From positions 127,633,605 through 127,697,604 of the forward strand of contig OY282559.1 of NCBI GenBank assembly GCA_958295665.1: a DNA stretch of 64,000 nt, given 5' to 3'. Positions 26,960-37,169 of this stretch are shown here, one piece after another; position 1 is the first letter of the stretch, and each line of letters opens with the position of its first letter. Both the position numbers and the translations under genes were made by a program. This stretch comes from Tipula vernalis (Eukaryota; Arthropoda; Insecta; Diptera; Tipulidae). The notes beneath the pieces were generated by a model that was given only the letters and a program-made list of their open reading frames with translations, made no database searches and was not told the origin of the DNA.

Positions 26960-28670
26960 CCCTGTTAAAGTTAGCCAAAAGTTTCCAGCCGAAAGTGAAA
27001 AGTCGATAATGCACATTATGTTATTGACATTCCAGCTGAAAATAAATCAGCCTCTAAAGTTTATGTATGGAAATGGATTGCTATGATGTGACTTGTCAAT
27101 AGCTATCGCAGGAAAATAATTCAGTATAAGTTTCATGTGGAAAATATCAGAAAATTCAATTTTCCAAAAATTACTAAAAAAAAATTTGTATAAAATCAGC
27201 CTCTAGAGTGTTATGTCTGGAGATGGATTGCATTTATGTGATTTGTCAATAGCTATTGCAGGAAAAAAATTCAGTTCAAGTTTCCCGTGTAAAATCTCGG
27301 AAAATTTGATTTTCCAAAAATCATTAGAAAATTTGTATAAAATCAGCCTCTAGAGTGTTATGTCTGGAGAAGAATTGCATTGATGTGATTTGTCAATAGC
27401 TATTGCAGGAAAACAATTCAGTGCAAGTTTCCCGTGGGAAATCTCGGAAAATTCGATTTTCCAAAAACTATTAGAAAATTTGTATAAAATCAGCCTCTAA
27501 AGTTTATGTATGGAAATGGATTGCTATGATGTGACTTGTCAATAGCTATTGCAGGAAAAAAATTCAGTTTAAGTTTCCCGTGGAAAATATCGGAAAATTC
27601 GATTTTCCAAAAATTACTACAAAAATTTGTATAAAATCAGCCTCTAGAGTGTTATGACTGGAGATGGATTGCATTTACGTGATTTGTCAATAGCTATCGC
27701 AGGAAAAAAATTCAGTACAAGTTTCCCGTGGGAAATCTCGGTATTTTAAATATTGAAAAATCGAATTTTCCGAAATTTCCCATGAAAAACTTGAACTGAA
27801 TTTTTTTCCTGCGATAGCAATTGACAAGTCACATCAACGCAATTCATCTCCAGACACAACACTCTAGAGGCTGATTTTATTCATCATTTTCTTCCCATCA
27901 CGGGAAACTTGTACTGAATTTTTTTCCTGCGATATCTATTGATAAATTAAATCAATGCAATTCATCTCCAGACATAACACTCTAGAGGTTGATTTTATAT
28001 AAATTTTCTAATAATTTTTGGAAAATCGAATTTTCGGAGAATACCCACGGGAAACTTGAACTGAATTTTTTTCCTGCGACAACTATTGACAAGTCACATC
28101 AATGCAATCCATCTCCAGACATAACACTCTAGAGGCTGATTTTATATAAATTTTCTAATAATTTTTGGAAAATCGAATTTTCCGAGATTTCCCATGGGAA
28201 ACTTGCACTGCATATTTTTCCTGCGATATCTATTGACAAGCCACATCAATCCAATCCATCTCCTGACATAACACTCTTGAGGCTGATTTTATTCATCCCT
28301 ATCTTACTTTCGGCTGGAAACTTTTTTGAATTTTCCGAGATTTCCCATGGGAAACTTGTACTGAATTTTTTCCTGAGATAGCTCTTGATAAATCACATAA
28401 ATGCAATTCATCTCCAGACATAACACTCTAGAGGCTGATTTTATAAAAATTTTCTAAATATTTTTGGGAAATCGAATTTTCCGAGATTTCCCAGGGGAAA
28501 CTTGAACTGAATTTTTTTCCTGCGCTAGCTATTGATAAGTCACATCAATGCAATCCATCTCCAGACATAACACTCTAGAGGCTGATTTGTTTTCGGCTGG
28601 AATGTCAATAACATAATCTGCATTATCGACTTTTCACTTTCGGCTGGCAACTTTCGGCTAACCTTAACAG
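26960..28670. repeat. Foldback block A: inverted arrays of a ~147-bp unit
   Basis: The left half holds five forward units; AAATCAGCCTCTA recurs near 27055, 27194, 27341, 27488 and 27636 (spacing about 139-148). The right half holds six inverted units, with GAGGCTGATTT near 27870, 27990, 28135, 28282, 28435 and 28581. The centre of symmetry is near 27750. Outer ends of about 100 bp (CTGTTAA.GTTAGCC...AGTCGATAATGCA.ATTATGTTATTGAC) match as inverted repeats. There is no coding capacity. The whole could form a very long hairpin. Confidence 0.9.
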
Positions 28671-28682
28671 TATATAAAGATT

Positions 28683-28693
28683 AAACATTTTAG
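28683..28693. repeat. Inner 11-bp inverted repeat, left copy (right copy 34403-34413)
   Basis: AAACATTTTAG lies 12 bp inside foldback block A. Its exact complement CTAAAATGTTT lies 2 bp before foldback block B. The pair bounds the gene-bearing module. Confidence 0.55.
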
Positions 28694-28745
28694 TCACAAA
28701 AAAATGTTAATCTACAAAGTTTGTTTATATAAATAAATAAAAAAA

Positions 28746-30655
28746 ATGTCGTCTACAGAAATTAGAAGCTACATGATCTACAATCCTATTTATCGACGGA
28801 TTAGAAAGGTAAATGGATCTTAATTTCATTTATGGGATTTCATAACGCTTATTTTATTCCGCAGTACATCAAGCGAAACGGATACCGAAATTATATCGTT
28901 AATACATGGAATGTTTGTCTGGGTACGCGTAAAGCTGTTTTTGATATGAAACTGATTTGGGTGAAAGGTGATGATCCAAATTTTATCAAATGTATGGATG
29001 AATTGACCGAAAAGTTTAATTACATCGATTTCTGAAACAAGTCGACCTCAACGGTACCAGTGTCTAAATTCAATCTCTTAAAGGTAATTTCCTATGAATA
29101 TATGAGCAAAGTTTGGAGCTGCAAATTTATAATTTAATTCTAGGAATTTATCAAGACTAACAAAATTTGGAATTTCATAGAAAAAATTCAAACTGTTAGC
29201 AAACTGTCACTCATATCTGCAACAGTAAAAGTAGTTACCTTTCATCCAAGGTTATTGTCGACAAACATATTGGCATATTTCGAAGAACATCCGAATGCGC
29301 TAGCGCACGATAAAAGTTTATATATAGCTAAGGCATAGGGGTGGTTGACTCCATTAGGGCTCAATCATTTTAAGAAAAAAAATACGCTATCGATATACAC
29401 ACGTTGTGATATATTTACTTCTCGATTAATATCGTAAATGGCGGCGTCGTCGAAATATTTGCGTTCTCAATTTATTCGATTTATGCTCTTTACGATTGGC
29501 CGTGTTCGATCCGCGCTACTACCAATTCGATCAGTGTGAATTACCCAATTTGATTCACACCGAGCTATGTCGTATAGTTGAGTGTGGAAAAACATTAAAT
29601 CCAGAGTATCAATTCAATGAGATCGAATATTTTATCGAGCAAGGTATAGAAACTTCACCACCCATAGTAGCCGAATTTTTTGAATCCTATGCCCTAGACT
29701 ATTCTGACAGGTTTGGAAATAATAGTTTAAACATAAATATGTTTACATATCTAGTTTTAGTAGAAGAATACATACGTCTATACGGCGATGAGTTGTACGT
29801 AGATTTCATAATAGATTTTATTCAAAAACGGCCATTCCTAGAATGTATAGTATTTGGCGCATATCAAGCTACAACTTCTGATTTCCTTGGAAAAATACTA
29901 TATTTGCAAAATATTGTTGGCATGCAGAGTATAGTAGATTTCCCACTGGTCGGTTTTGAACCGACCATTTTTGCTGATAGTTTACAAATTGATAACCCGA
30001 TAGGACTAACATTTGCCGGCGAAAATGAAAACAATTTTCTTGCAAATTATATTGCATGGCTCAAGACGCTTACAAGCAGCCGTCAAATTAGCTTGATCAT
30101 TTTAGGCATAGTCGCTGATTTCACAGTTTTTAACAGTCTAGATGTGAACGAAATAAAATTTGGACGAAATGAAATAAATACAAAATATATTACTGAATTG
30201 AGTCAAATTGATCAGACGGTATCGACTCGATATATATGGGAGAAAGCTACGCTTGTCAAAAACGTTGATGTGTTGAAATTTATACAAGCAATTCCAATAG
30301 TTGAAGTAAGTAAATTGAATTTAACGGTTAGATTTGTGGTATAAATTTTCCTCAATTTTATGAATCAACACAGGAATTGGGCATCATTCAGGACGAAAAT
30401 ACATTCGAAACTATATTCAGATTTATTGAAGATATGTTTCAGACTCATATGTGCACTGAATTAGAATTTGGCGGTGATTTGATTACATTTAATATCACCG
30501 TATCAGGGTTGATGTTTAACCAATATATTTTTGGTATTAATAGTGAACAGAATAAAATTGAAATGTACGATAAAAAATCGAAAGATATGGTTGATTTGTA
30601 TGAAATTATGTTTGAGACTAAAGCGTCTACCGAATCTTTTGATTTTTACCAATAA
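28746..30655 (+). pseudogene. NOF-like gene of the foldback composite, broken, with three short introns
   Basis: Exon 1 is 28746-28808 (MSSTEIRSYMIYNP..., 21 codons). Intron 1 is 28809-28864 (GT-AG, 56 bp). Exon 2 runs to 29083 and includes one in-frame TGA at 29033. Intron 2 is 29084-29143 (60 bp). Exon 3 continues in frame (EFIKTNKIWNF...) to a TAG at 29336. A second coding block starts about 29410-29490, with a frame change near 29495, and runs to 30305. Intron 4, 30306-30373 (68 bp), leads to a last exon ending at 30655. Frames join cleanly across the introns, which supports a real former gene. I see no DDE motif. If this is NOF, most of the catalytic middle is missing, probably lost near 29340-29420. 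The product is not recognised from sequence alone. Confidence 0.55.
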
Positions 30656-30946
30656 ATTTATATTCCACACTGAAAAATCCCAAAAAATTGTTTTTACAAC
30701 ACCGCGACATAAAGTATCACTCTCTTATAACTAAGGATAGAAGAAAAGTGCTGGGAATAAATTTTCAATTTTCCAATTATTGTACAGACAAAACATAGAA
30801 GCATTAAAGCTAAACAATTTGGTATGTACCAGAACATCAACAAAACAAAAATAAAAAATACAGAATTATTGACTACAGTCTTACCGAGCCTGATTTTTAT
30901 ATATTTTTTAAGCTCGTGGCACCGTAGTAACTTTCAATAAAAATTA

Positions 30947-30958
30947 AATTTTTTATTA
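30947..30958. repeat. 12-bp target duplication of the nested LOA LINE (other copy 33918-33929)
   Basis: AATTTTTTATTA occurs at both borders of the LINE, directly before its 3' end (30959) and directly after its 5' end (33917). Confidence 0.85.
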
Positions 30959-31083
30959 GGTTAGGTTAGGTTGAGGTGGCGGTCCACTAGGACCAGGCAT
31001 AGACACAAAAATGGTCCGTAGCCATACCAAGAATAATTGCTGCCTCCAACTTATTTTAACTATTTTGAGCTGTTAACAAAGCG

Positions 31084-32691
31084 CTAAATACTCCTGACCT
31101 CCATCCTACAGAAGTCCGTCAGGCCCTTAAAAAGGGGTGCCCCTAGAAACTTTAGTCTGTTTCGTGCCAGACGAGAGCAGGAGCAAAGAAGATAAAGTAG
31201 TGTCTCTTCCTCCTCTTCGTCCTCGCAACTACGACAGTAGTCATGTGAGAGGAGACTAAATCTACTTGCGTGCCTCTCTATGAGACAGTGCCCCGTAATT
31301 ACTCCAACAACCACAATGATCTGACCTCGCTGAAGTGAGATCAGCTGTTTGAATCTCGCCAAGTACAACTTTGGCCAGATCTGCCGAATTATTACGCATG
31401 AGGTAACACTTGACCATCTGTGATTCGTCAGCTTGCTAGCTTCTTGCTGAAGCAGCAGCAAGAGGCATTTCAACATCTTTTATGCTTTCTGAAAAGTTTT
31501 CCGTTGTACCACCTCGAGCCAGTTCATCGGCGTTTATATTCCCTGTACTTATGAAATGTCCTGGCACCCATAAAATGTGGATGTTGAACTGATCTGCCAT
31601 CTCGCTAAGATATGAGAGACAGTTCTGGACTGCGAATATCCAAACCGATATTACAATATACCTCAACCAGTCTACGACTTCCTTTATGGCAGTTACTTCA
31701 GCTTGAAAAATGCTACATTAGTCGAGGAGACGGAAAGAGAGATTTACCAGAAGTTCCTCGCAAAAAACTTCAGCCCCGGCTTACCCATCCCGTTTGGAAC
31801 CATCAGTGAAAAGTTTATAACTCCTGGTTCCAAAACTGTATTCATCATCCAGTCCTCCCTGGATAGGATCCTAGTCTGGAACTTTGTGTCAAAAGATAGT
31901 GACGGGACAGTATAATCGGTGGTCTTGGGAATCTGTTTGTTGCTCAAAATAAATTAATGCTCTGTTTTGTTGCAGGTCCACATTGAGATGAATTTCAGTC
32001 GTATAGCAGTACAATCTGCTAGAAGAGTCAAAAATGGCAGAGTCTCTAGTGTATGTGCTCTTAAGTGACCCACTGACCCACAGAGAGTATAAAGCCAATG
32101 TACGATGCGGGGCTCCAGCCGCGCTACTGTAGCTTTCTCTACCCTTTCCAGAATATTTGGTTTTCAATTTAATTTGCTGTCCAAAGCGAGTACAAGAAAC
32201 TTCGCTTCAACTGTAAAAGTCAAGCTAAACCTATTTAAAGTGGGAGGATCGGTATGAGGAAGATTACATTTCCTAGAGAAGAGTACCATGGGGGAGGGGG
32301 GGTTCACATTCAGCCCACAGCCATTGGCCCATAATGAAGCTCACTAAGGGTTTAGGGATATTTACCACGGACATCAATAGCAACATCATCCGCAGAGGCA
32401 ACCACCTTGAAGCCATCGTCCTCCAGTCTCAACAACAGCTCATTTATGACCAAGTTCCAAAGTACAGAAAACAACTTATGTTATTTTTAATGAGTATGCA
32501 CGATCGAACTTTACCTTCTTTTTTCGCATGCATTATTCTATAATAGGGAGAGAGTCCAAGTAACCAATCTTCTGTGACCCAAGGTTCCTGGATCAAGACG
32601 ACATCTGTCGCTTCTTTTCAAATTTTGAAAAATAGTGCAGCTGATGCTGGCTTAGATTGGTGGAGGTTACTTGCACAAATGTCAATGTCAT
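31084..32691 (-). pseudogene. LOA LINE copy 1, ORF2 remnant (endonuclease start, RT end, RNase H)
   Basis: ATG at 32691, two bases beyond the ORF1 stop. About 75 codons of apurinic endonuclease follow (MTLTFVQV...). A deletion near 32465 then joins RT: LVINELLLRLEDDGF and ASADDVAI (about 32440-32360; the FADD-type catalytic box reads SADD) and ALDSKLN (about 32200). RNase H is readable as INFSLMVPNGMGKPG (about 31830-31790, decayed first block) and ILWVPGHFISTGNINADELARG (about 31590-31510). The C-terminal tail has VGVITGHCLIERHASR, DYCRSCEDEEEEET and LLCSCSRLARNRLKFLGAP, the usual LOA-type end. Many frameshifts. Confidence 0.85.
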
Positions 32692-32693
32692 CT

Positions 32694-33789
32694 CTACAGC
32701 CTCTTCTCCACCAGAGTAACATCATAGTCATCCCCTGATGAGAATTCCTCTAAAAGCCTCTTTAAAGAGTCCATGGACGTTGACATCTCCGTCTCCGTGG
32801 AGAGAGTTTCCGCTTGGCTGGCTAAAGCTGTCGGAGCCTCCGGCTTGTCCGCGTCCTTCTTGTACACCTTAAGTGTGACTGCACTGAATCCATAGTTGAT
32901 GCAGTCAGTGACTCCCTGTTTAAGATTATATAAACAGCCTTTGTCTCCTTGAGTTGTGCGTTGGCAACTACGGGTTGCCAACCTGCAATAACTGGAGTAT
33001 CACCTTCGGATCACTAGGCTCCCAAGGGATGTACACCCTACCTCTTGGTCTGGAGGGAATCTCCTCCCTATCAATAACAGCAAGGCTGGCTCCGGGCCAT
33101 ACCTCGCCAAGCCCCCTTCCCTGCCTTCTTATAAAATAGCAGGAACCTCTGATCTGCACAGGCAGTCAGTTTGAACTGATTCCTGTGCCAGCTCCCATGC
33201 CGACAAGTCGGAGCACCACCAGGATTTTTAGAGAGGACTTTCAAGTAGGTGATAGCTAGGGCCCCTTCCACCTTTCTCCAATTGGCGAGCGTGATACTGC
33301 CATCCTCTTGGGATTTGTAAATAACTGCCACAACCAGCTGATCCTTGAGAACCTTGTTAAAGGCCTCATAGCAGTAGCGTGGATCTACTTTCTCTTTGCG
33401 ATCTTGGGACTTTCCTCCTGAGCTCTGATTCTTTTAACCTGTGAGCCAGCTGAAGGACCTTTCGACTTTTTCTCGATGACTTTTTTTTTGCCCACGCAAC
33501 CTTGGCTTTGTTTTTATTCATCCTGTATTTTGACGATATATTATTCATCTTACCCAGGGCCCTAAAGGCCTTCCTCCCAGTATTACAGGCTGGTCTTGAG
33601 GAACCATCATCATTCGTGCTTTGGTTCCGTTTGTATTTCTATACTCAGATTTGGTGACCCGAGTGGAGGAACCAGCCTCGCTTAAGCTTATGTCCCGAGG
33701 GCTAAAGATCCGAGTATCGTTGACCACATTTTCCGGATATTTTAGAGAGCCGGACTATTTTTGTTGTTGTTTGTTTTTATTTGGATCCA
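32694..33789 (-). pseudogene. LOA LINE copy 1, ORF1 (gag-like)
   Basis: Start ATG at 33789 (MDPNKNKQQQK), followed by a stop 11 codons later. The frame then continues through SGSLKYPEN..NDTRIFSPRDIS, a lysine-rich part (33548-33366), and WRKVEGALAITYLKVL, NQFKLTACADQR, EVWPGASLAVIDREEIPSRPRGRV and ISTLQLLQVGNP-type segments. These match the ORF1 central domain of LOA/I-type LINEs. The C-terminus carries an acidic serine-rich tail ending DVTLVEKRL. Broken by frameshifts near 33545, 33360 and 33070. Confidence 0.8.
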
Positions 33790-33929
33790 TGACGGGTCCC
33801 ACGAGTAGCGTAGAAAGAAGTGTCCATCTGTGCAGAGATCCGCTACTTAATCCTATAAGGCTACTTAATTCTATAAGCCTACTAAATCCGGAGGGCGCCT
33901 AGTAACCGGATCCGGATAATTTTTTATTA

Positions 33930-34402
33930 AGCCTGTCGTAATAATCAGACTTGCTTTTCGGGTTTCTTGTTTCTAAAATTGGACTTGCTTTTCGATAATG
34001 GTGTTGTAGAGATTCTATTAAAAATTTATACATATATACAGCATTGAATATGAGAACTTGTGAATATTTAAGAATCTTACTGAATAATGTATGTTGTATT
34101 GTGTGTGGTAGGACCATATACAAATTCGCCAACTATGGAAATCTGAAAAACGGGACATCACACAATTTGTTTATAGTAACTCCGGACAAGGAACATTCGA
34201 TTATAAATTAGTCTGTCCTGTCAAAAATAGAATGGACGGTTGGCAAGTCTAGCCGTATCTGGAGTATTTCTAGATGAATTGAAATGAGGTAGGTGCTTAA
34301 GGTGGAATGCTTTTATTATTGGTTTGGTAATATTTGAATTTTGATTGCAAATACACAAATTATAATTGTTTTAAATTGAACATGAATCGAAGCATTTTAG
34401 AC
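33930..34402. other. Remaining part of the foldback module, no gene recognised
   Basis: Continues the sequence interrupted by the LOA insertion. No open frame that I can join to the NOF-like gene. Confidence 0.4.
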
Positions 34403-34415
34403 CTAAAATGTTTGA

Positions 34416-35409
34416 TACTGTTAAAGTCAGCCGAAAGTTGCCAGCTGAAAGTGAAAACTCGGTAATGCAGATTGAGTTAGTCAAGCCGAAAGTCAAGAAA
34501 TTTTAATACAATTTGTGTAATCCCAGCAGAAAGTAAAAAGTCGATAATGCAGATTATCTAATTAATATTCCAGCCGAAAATAAAAAAAGTTAGTAGTTAT
34601 CAGCCGAAAGTAAATTGGATACATGGATTAAAATAGAATTTTTTGTAAATAGTCTTACGTGGAAAACTTTGTTTAACCTAGACGTGGAAAATTTCTGAAA
34701 ATCAGAAAAATCCAAAAAATTGGAATAAAATTAGCCGCTAGAGTGTATATCTGAAGTAAAATCGTTTTTATGTGATTTGGCGATAGCTATCGAATGAAAA
34801 AATTCTGTTCAAGTTTCCCGTGGGAAATCTCGGAAAATTACAAATTTTTCCAGCCGAAAGTAAGAAATGGATGAATAAAATCAATTTCTAGAGTGTTGTG
34901 TCTGGAGATGGATTGCATTGATGATATTTGTCAATAGCTATCGCCAGAAGAAAATTCAGTTCAAGTTTGCCGTGGAAAGAAATCTCGGAACATCCGATTT
35001 TCCAAAAATCAGTAGAAAATTAGTATAAAATCAGCCTCTGGTGTGTTATGTCTGGAGATGAATTGCATTGATGTGACTTGTCAAAAGCTACCGCAGTAAA
35101 AAAATTCATTTCAATCTGGGAAATCTCGGAAAATTCGATTTTCCAAAAATCACTAGAAAATTTGTATCAAATGAGCCTCTAGAGTGTTATATCTGGAGAT
35201 GGATTACATTGACGTGACATTTCCGTTATTTTCCACGACTAGCTTTAAGCAAGTTTTCCACGTAAGACTATTTACAAAAAATTTTATTGCAATCCATGTA
35301 TCGTATTTACTTTTGGCTGTCAACTACAAAATTTTTTTATTTTTTGGCTGGAATGTTAATAACATAATCTGCATTATCGACTTTTCATTTTCGGCTAACT
35401 TTAACAGGG
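34416..35409. repeat. Foldback block B
   Basis: Inverted ends of about 200 bp: left 34416-34680 (CTGTTAAAGTCAGCC..., AAATAGTCTTACGTGGAAAAC), right 35215-35409 (GTTTTCCACGTAAGACTATTT..., GGCTAACTTTAACAGGG). Four forward copies of the ~147-bp unit start near 34737, 34880, 35028 and 35165, with no inverted array on the right, so block B is shorter and asymmetric compared with block A. Confidence 0.85.
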
Positions 35410-35934
35410 TAAATAGATGAACAAATTTTTTTTGTCAAGAATCAAGTCAAGAAAGTAGCCTCAATATTAATAAATAACTGTTCTTAAAACCCTGTGTCAA
35501 TTTCATTTATCTTATTTTGTTACCTTATTTCGAATTGATTACAGTTTGCAGAAATAAGCAACCACTCAAGGATTTTGTTTTTTATTTGTCTACTTATCTC
35601 ACTATAAAGGTTTTATGGGTTGGTGGTTGTCCGTTTTTCTTAGTTTTGTCACTTTTTTGTTGTGATATTTGTTTATTTGAGGGTTGAGGTTGGGATCGTT
35701 TCAGATGCTGCTCCTTGTCTCGTTTCTAACAAACATTCCGTTTGTGTGTTTGTTGGAAAATTGGCGGTGGAGTGGCATTCGAGGCAATCGTGATTTCGAT
35801 AGTTTATCCTCTTTACAGAGGGCGCGTACAAGATTGAAGCTGCTTTATCTGTATTGTTATGCTGGAATACGCATAAAACAATTTTATGATCCGTCCAGAT
35901 TTAGTGATTAATTTAGATTGCCAGATGTTTCTAG
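35410..35934. other. No gene recognised
   Basis: An open plus-strand frame at 35684-35911 has an unrecognised product (MRLGSFQMLLLVSF...). Confidence 0.35.
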
Positions 35935-36090
35935 AATCAATCAATCAATTTCATAGATAATTCTGGACCAAAAATACAAAATCTGCAATTATGCTTCGAT
36001 TGATGTTCTAGATACAACTAAAGTTAGGTTCCGGAACCTATAATTGTTGTGATATCATAGAAAACACGATTTTTTTGAAAATCACTGTAC
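35935..36090 (+). repeat. Dispersed repeat, copy 2
   Basis: Diverged direct copy of 26150-26300 (see that entry). Confidence 0.6.
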
Positions 36091-36179
36091 AAATCAGCAA
36101 ATTCTGAGCTGCTATGGCTACCTTATGAATTCCACATAGGTCCGAAAACCTTTTTCCAAGCATAAAGTTGGAGTGACTT

Positions 36180-37030
36180 ACCTGAACATACTTGACTGAG
36201 ATACATCTGAAGGTCGAATAGGAGTATTTGCTGCCATCTGTTTACTATAACCTGTGTACTATATAAGCGCAAAGGCTTTTCTTTGAACCTTCTCTATCTT
36301 ATTCCTATACGATATATTAACTTGTCAGGAGCTGGCCACCACTTACTTGCTTACACCTCTTACAAAGGCGGTGTAGAGCTAGTATACCAACTTGGGTTTT
36401 TATTGAGGATATGCTCACTTTCTAGTTTTATAGTTATTTGGATATAAACATCTAGCAGCTATTCAAAGACGTAATCTCGTAAAGATAACCCAAATAGGAG
36501 AGATTAATTACCACATCAGGCTTGCCGATTTATTTAAGGCTTGAAACCTTTTAAGTCCAATAATTCACATTTTTTACTTACGATGTTCTCTAGGCACACT
36601 GAATGTGTTTTCGGTGAATATTAAAATCCGCCAGTTCATCAGAGCTCGGGAGAAAAGAGGTTACGATAAGCTCCAAGAATTCGCTACTAGAAGCTATCAA
36701 AGTACCGTCTGGTTTAATTAAATAAAAGAGACTGGTTGGGTTAGAAGAGAGAATCTTTTTAAGGCGATAAAAATTGGAGATTTTTCTCACAGAAGACTGT
36801 CGTAGGCTTGACTTGTGCCTTCCTTATTTCTCTTTTGTAACCTTTTCTGTCCTCTTAGCCATGAGCTACCCTTGTGCGTTTCGCTCTATTACAGGGTGAC
36901 TTATAAGCTTTCCAATAGCAGGGTAAATATGAGACTAAAAGTTTCGTGTCAGCGGTTATAGTCACTTTCCATTCCGCTTCGAGGACAGCTTCCAGACTGA
37001 CCGCTGTTATGTCACCATTGCTGTTTTGAG
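36180..37030 (-). pseudogene. LOA/I-type LINE remnant, copy 3 (ORF2 pieces)
   Basis: In minus-strand order: an endonuclease piece SNGDITAVSLE (about 37015-36980), parallel to SNGDVAAVSIE in copy 2; the linker piece NRAKRTRVAHG and YKREIRKAQ (36900-36800); then ISNFYRLKKILSSNPTS, KPDGTLIASSSEFLELI (36785-36640), the block before RT. RT is missing. About 36400-36200 resembles the post-RT segment (SKWWPAPDKL). All pieces are in different frames. Confidence 0.6.
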
Positions 37031-37169
37031 AATTTAGGAAAATTTTAAATTATTTTACTCAATCATACAAGATCTGATCTATGTATCTAAGCGCTGCCGT
37101 AGCTTCGTATGGTGAAGGTTCATTTTAACTGCACTAACTATAATAATGTGGCAATCCTGCTTACCTAAT

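Larger units (their letters stand above)
30959..33917 (-). mobile_element. LOA-clade LINE, copy 1 (internally deleted, both ends present)
   Basis: Minus-strand non-LTR element with 5' UTR, ORF1, the start of ORF2 (endonuclease), the late part of RT, RNase H and the cysteine-containing C-terminal tail. A perfect 12-bp target duplication defines both ends, so the 5' end is complete. The endonuclease and the first half of RT are deleted near 32465. The sense 3' end reads CCTAACCTAACC. Inserted in the foldback composite downstream of the NOF-like gene. Related copies are at 49452-53162 and 36180-37760. Confidence 0.88.
26960..35409 (+). mobile_element. Composite foldback element, FB-NOF-like (8.45 kb)
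   Basis: Two foldback blocks (26960-28670 and 34416-35409) share the same outer ends, (CC)CTGTTAAAGTTAGCC followed by CGAAAGT, in inverted orientation at both sides of each block. They enclose a module bounded by an 11-bp inverted repeat (AAACATTTTAG at 28683-28693, CTAAAATGTTT at 34403-34413) that carries a broken gene starting 53 bp inside. This is the architecture of Drosophila FB-NOF, where NOF, a MULE-related transposase gene, lies between FB inverted repeats. I infer the name from architecture, not from a protein match. A LOA LINE is nested inside (30959-33917). Confidence 0.6.

Noticed and set aside
27050..28600. Regularly spaced repeats that could suggest a CRISPR array
   Set aside because: Units are ~147 bp without a short repeat/unique spacer pattern, half are inverted, and the DNA is from a eukaryote. 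It is a foldback element.
28746..30655. Host single-copy gene with introns
   Set aside because: Introns and frame are gene-like, but the stops, the frameshift and the position between two foldback blocks favour element cargo over a host gene.
35684..35911. Open frame starting with a hydrophobic, signal-like segment (MRLGSFQMLLLVSFLTNIPF)
   Set aside because: Isolated, short, no downstream exon or similarity that I can support.
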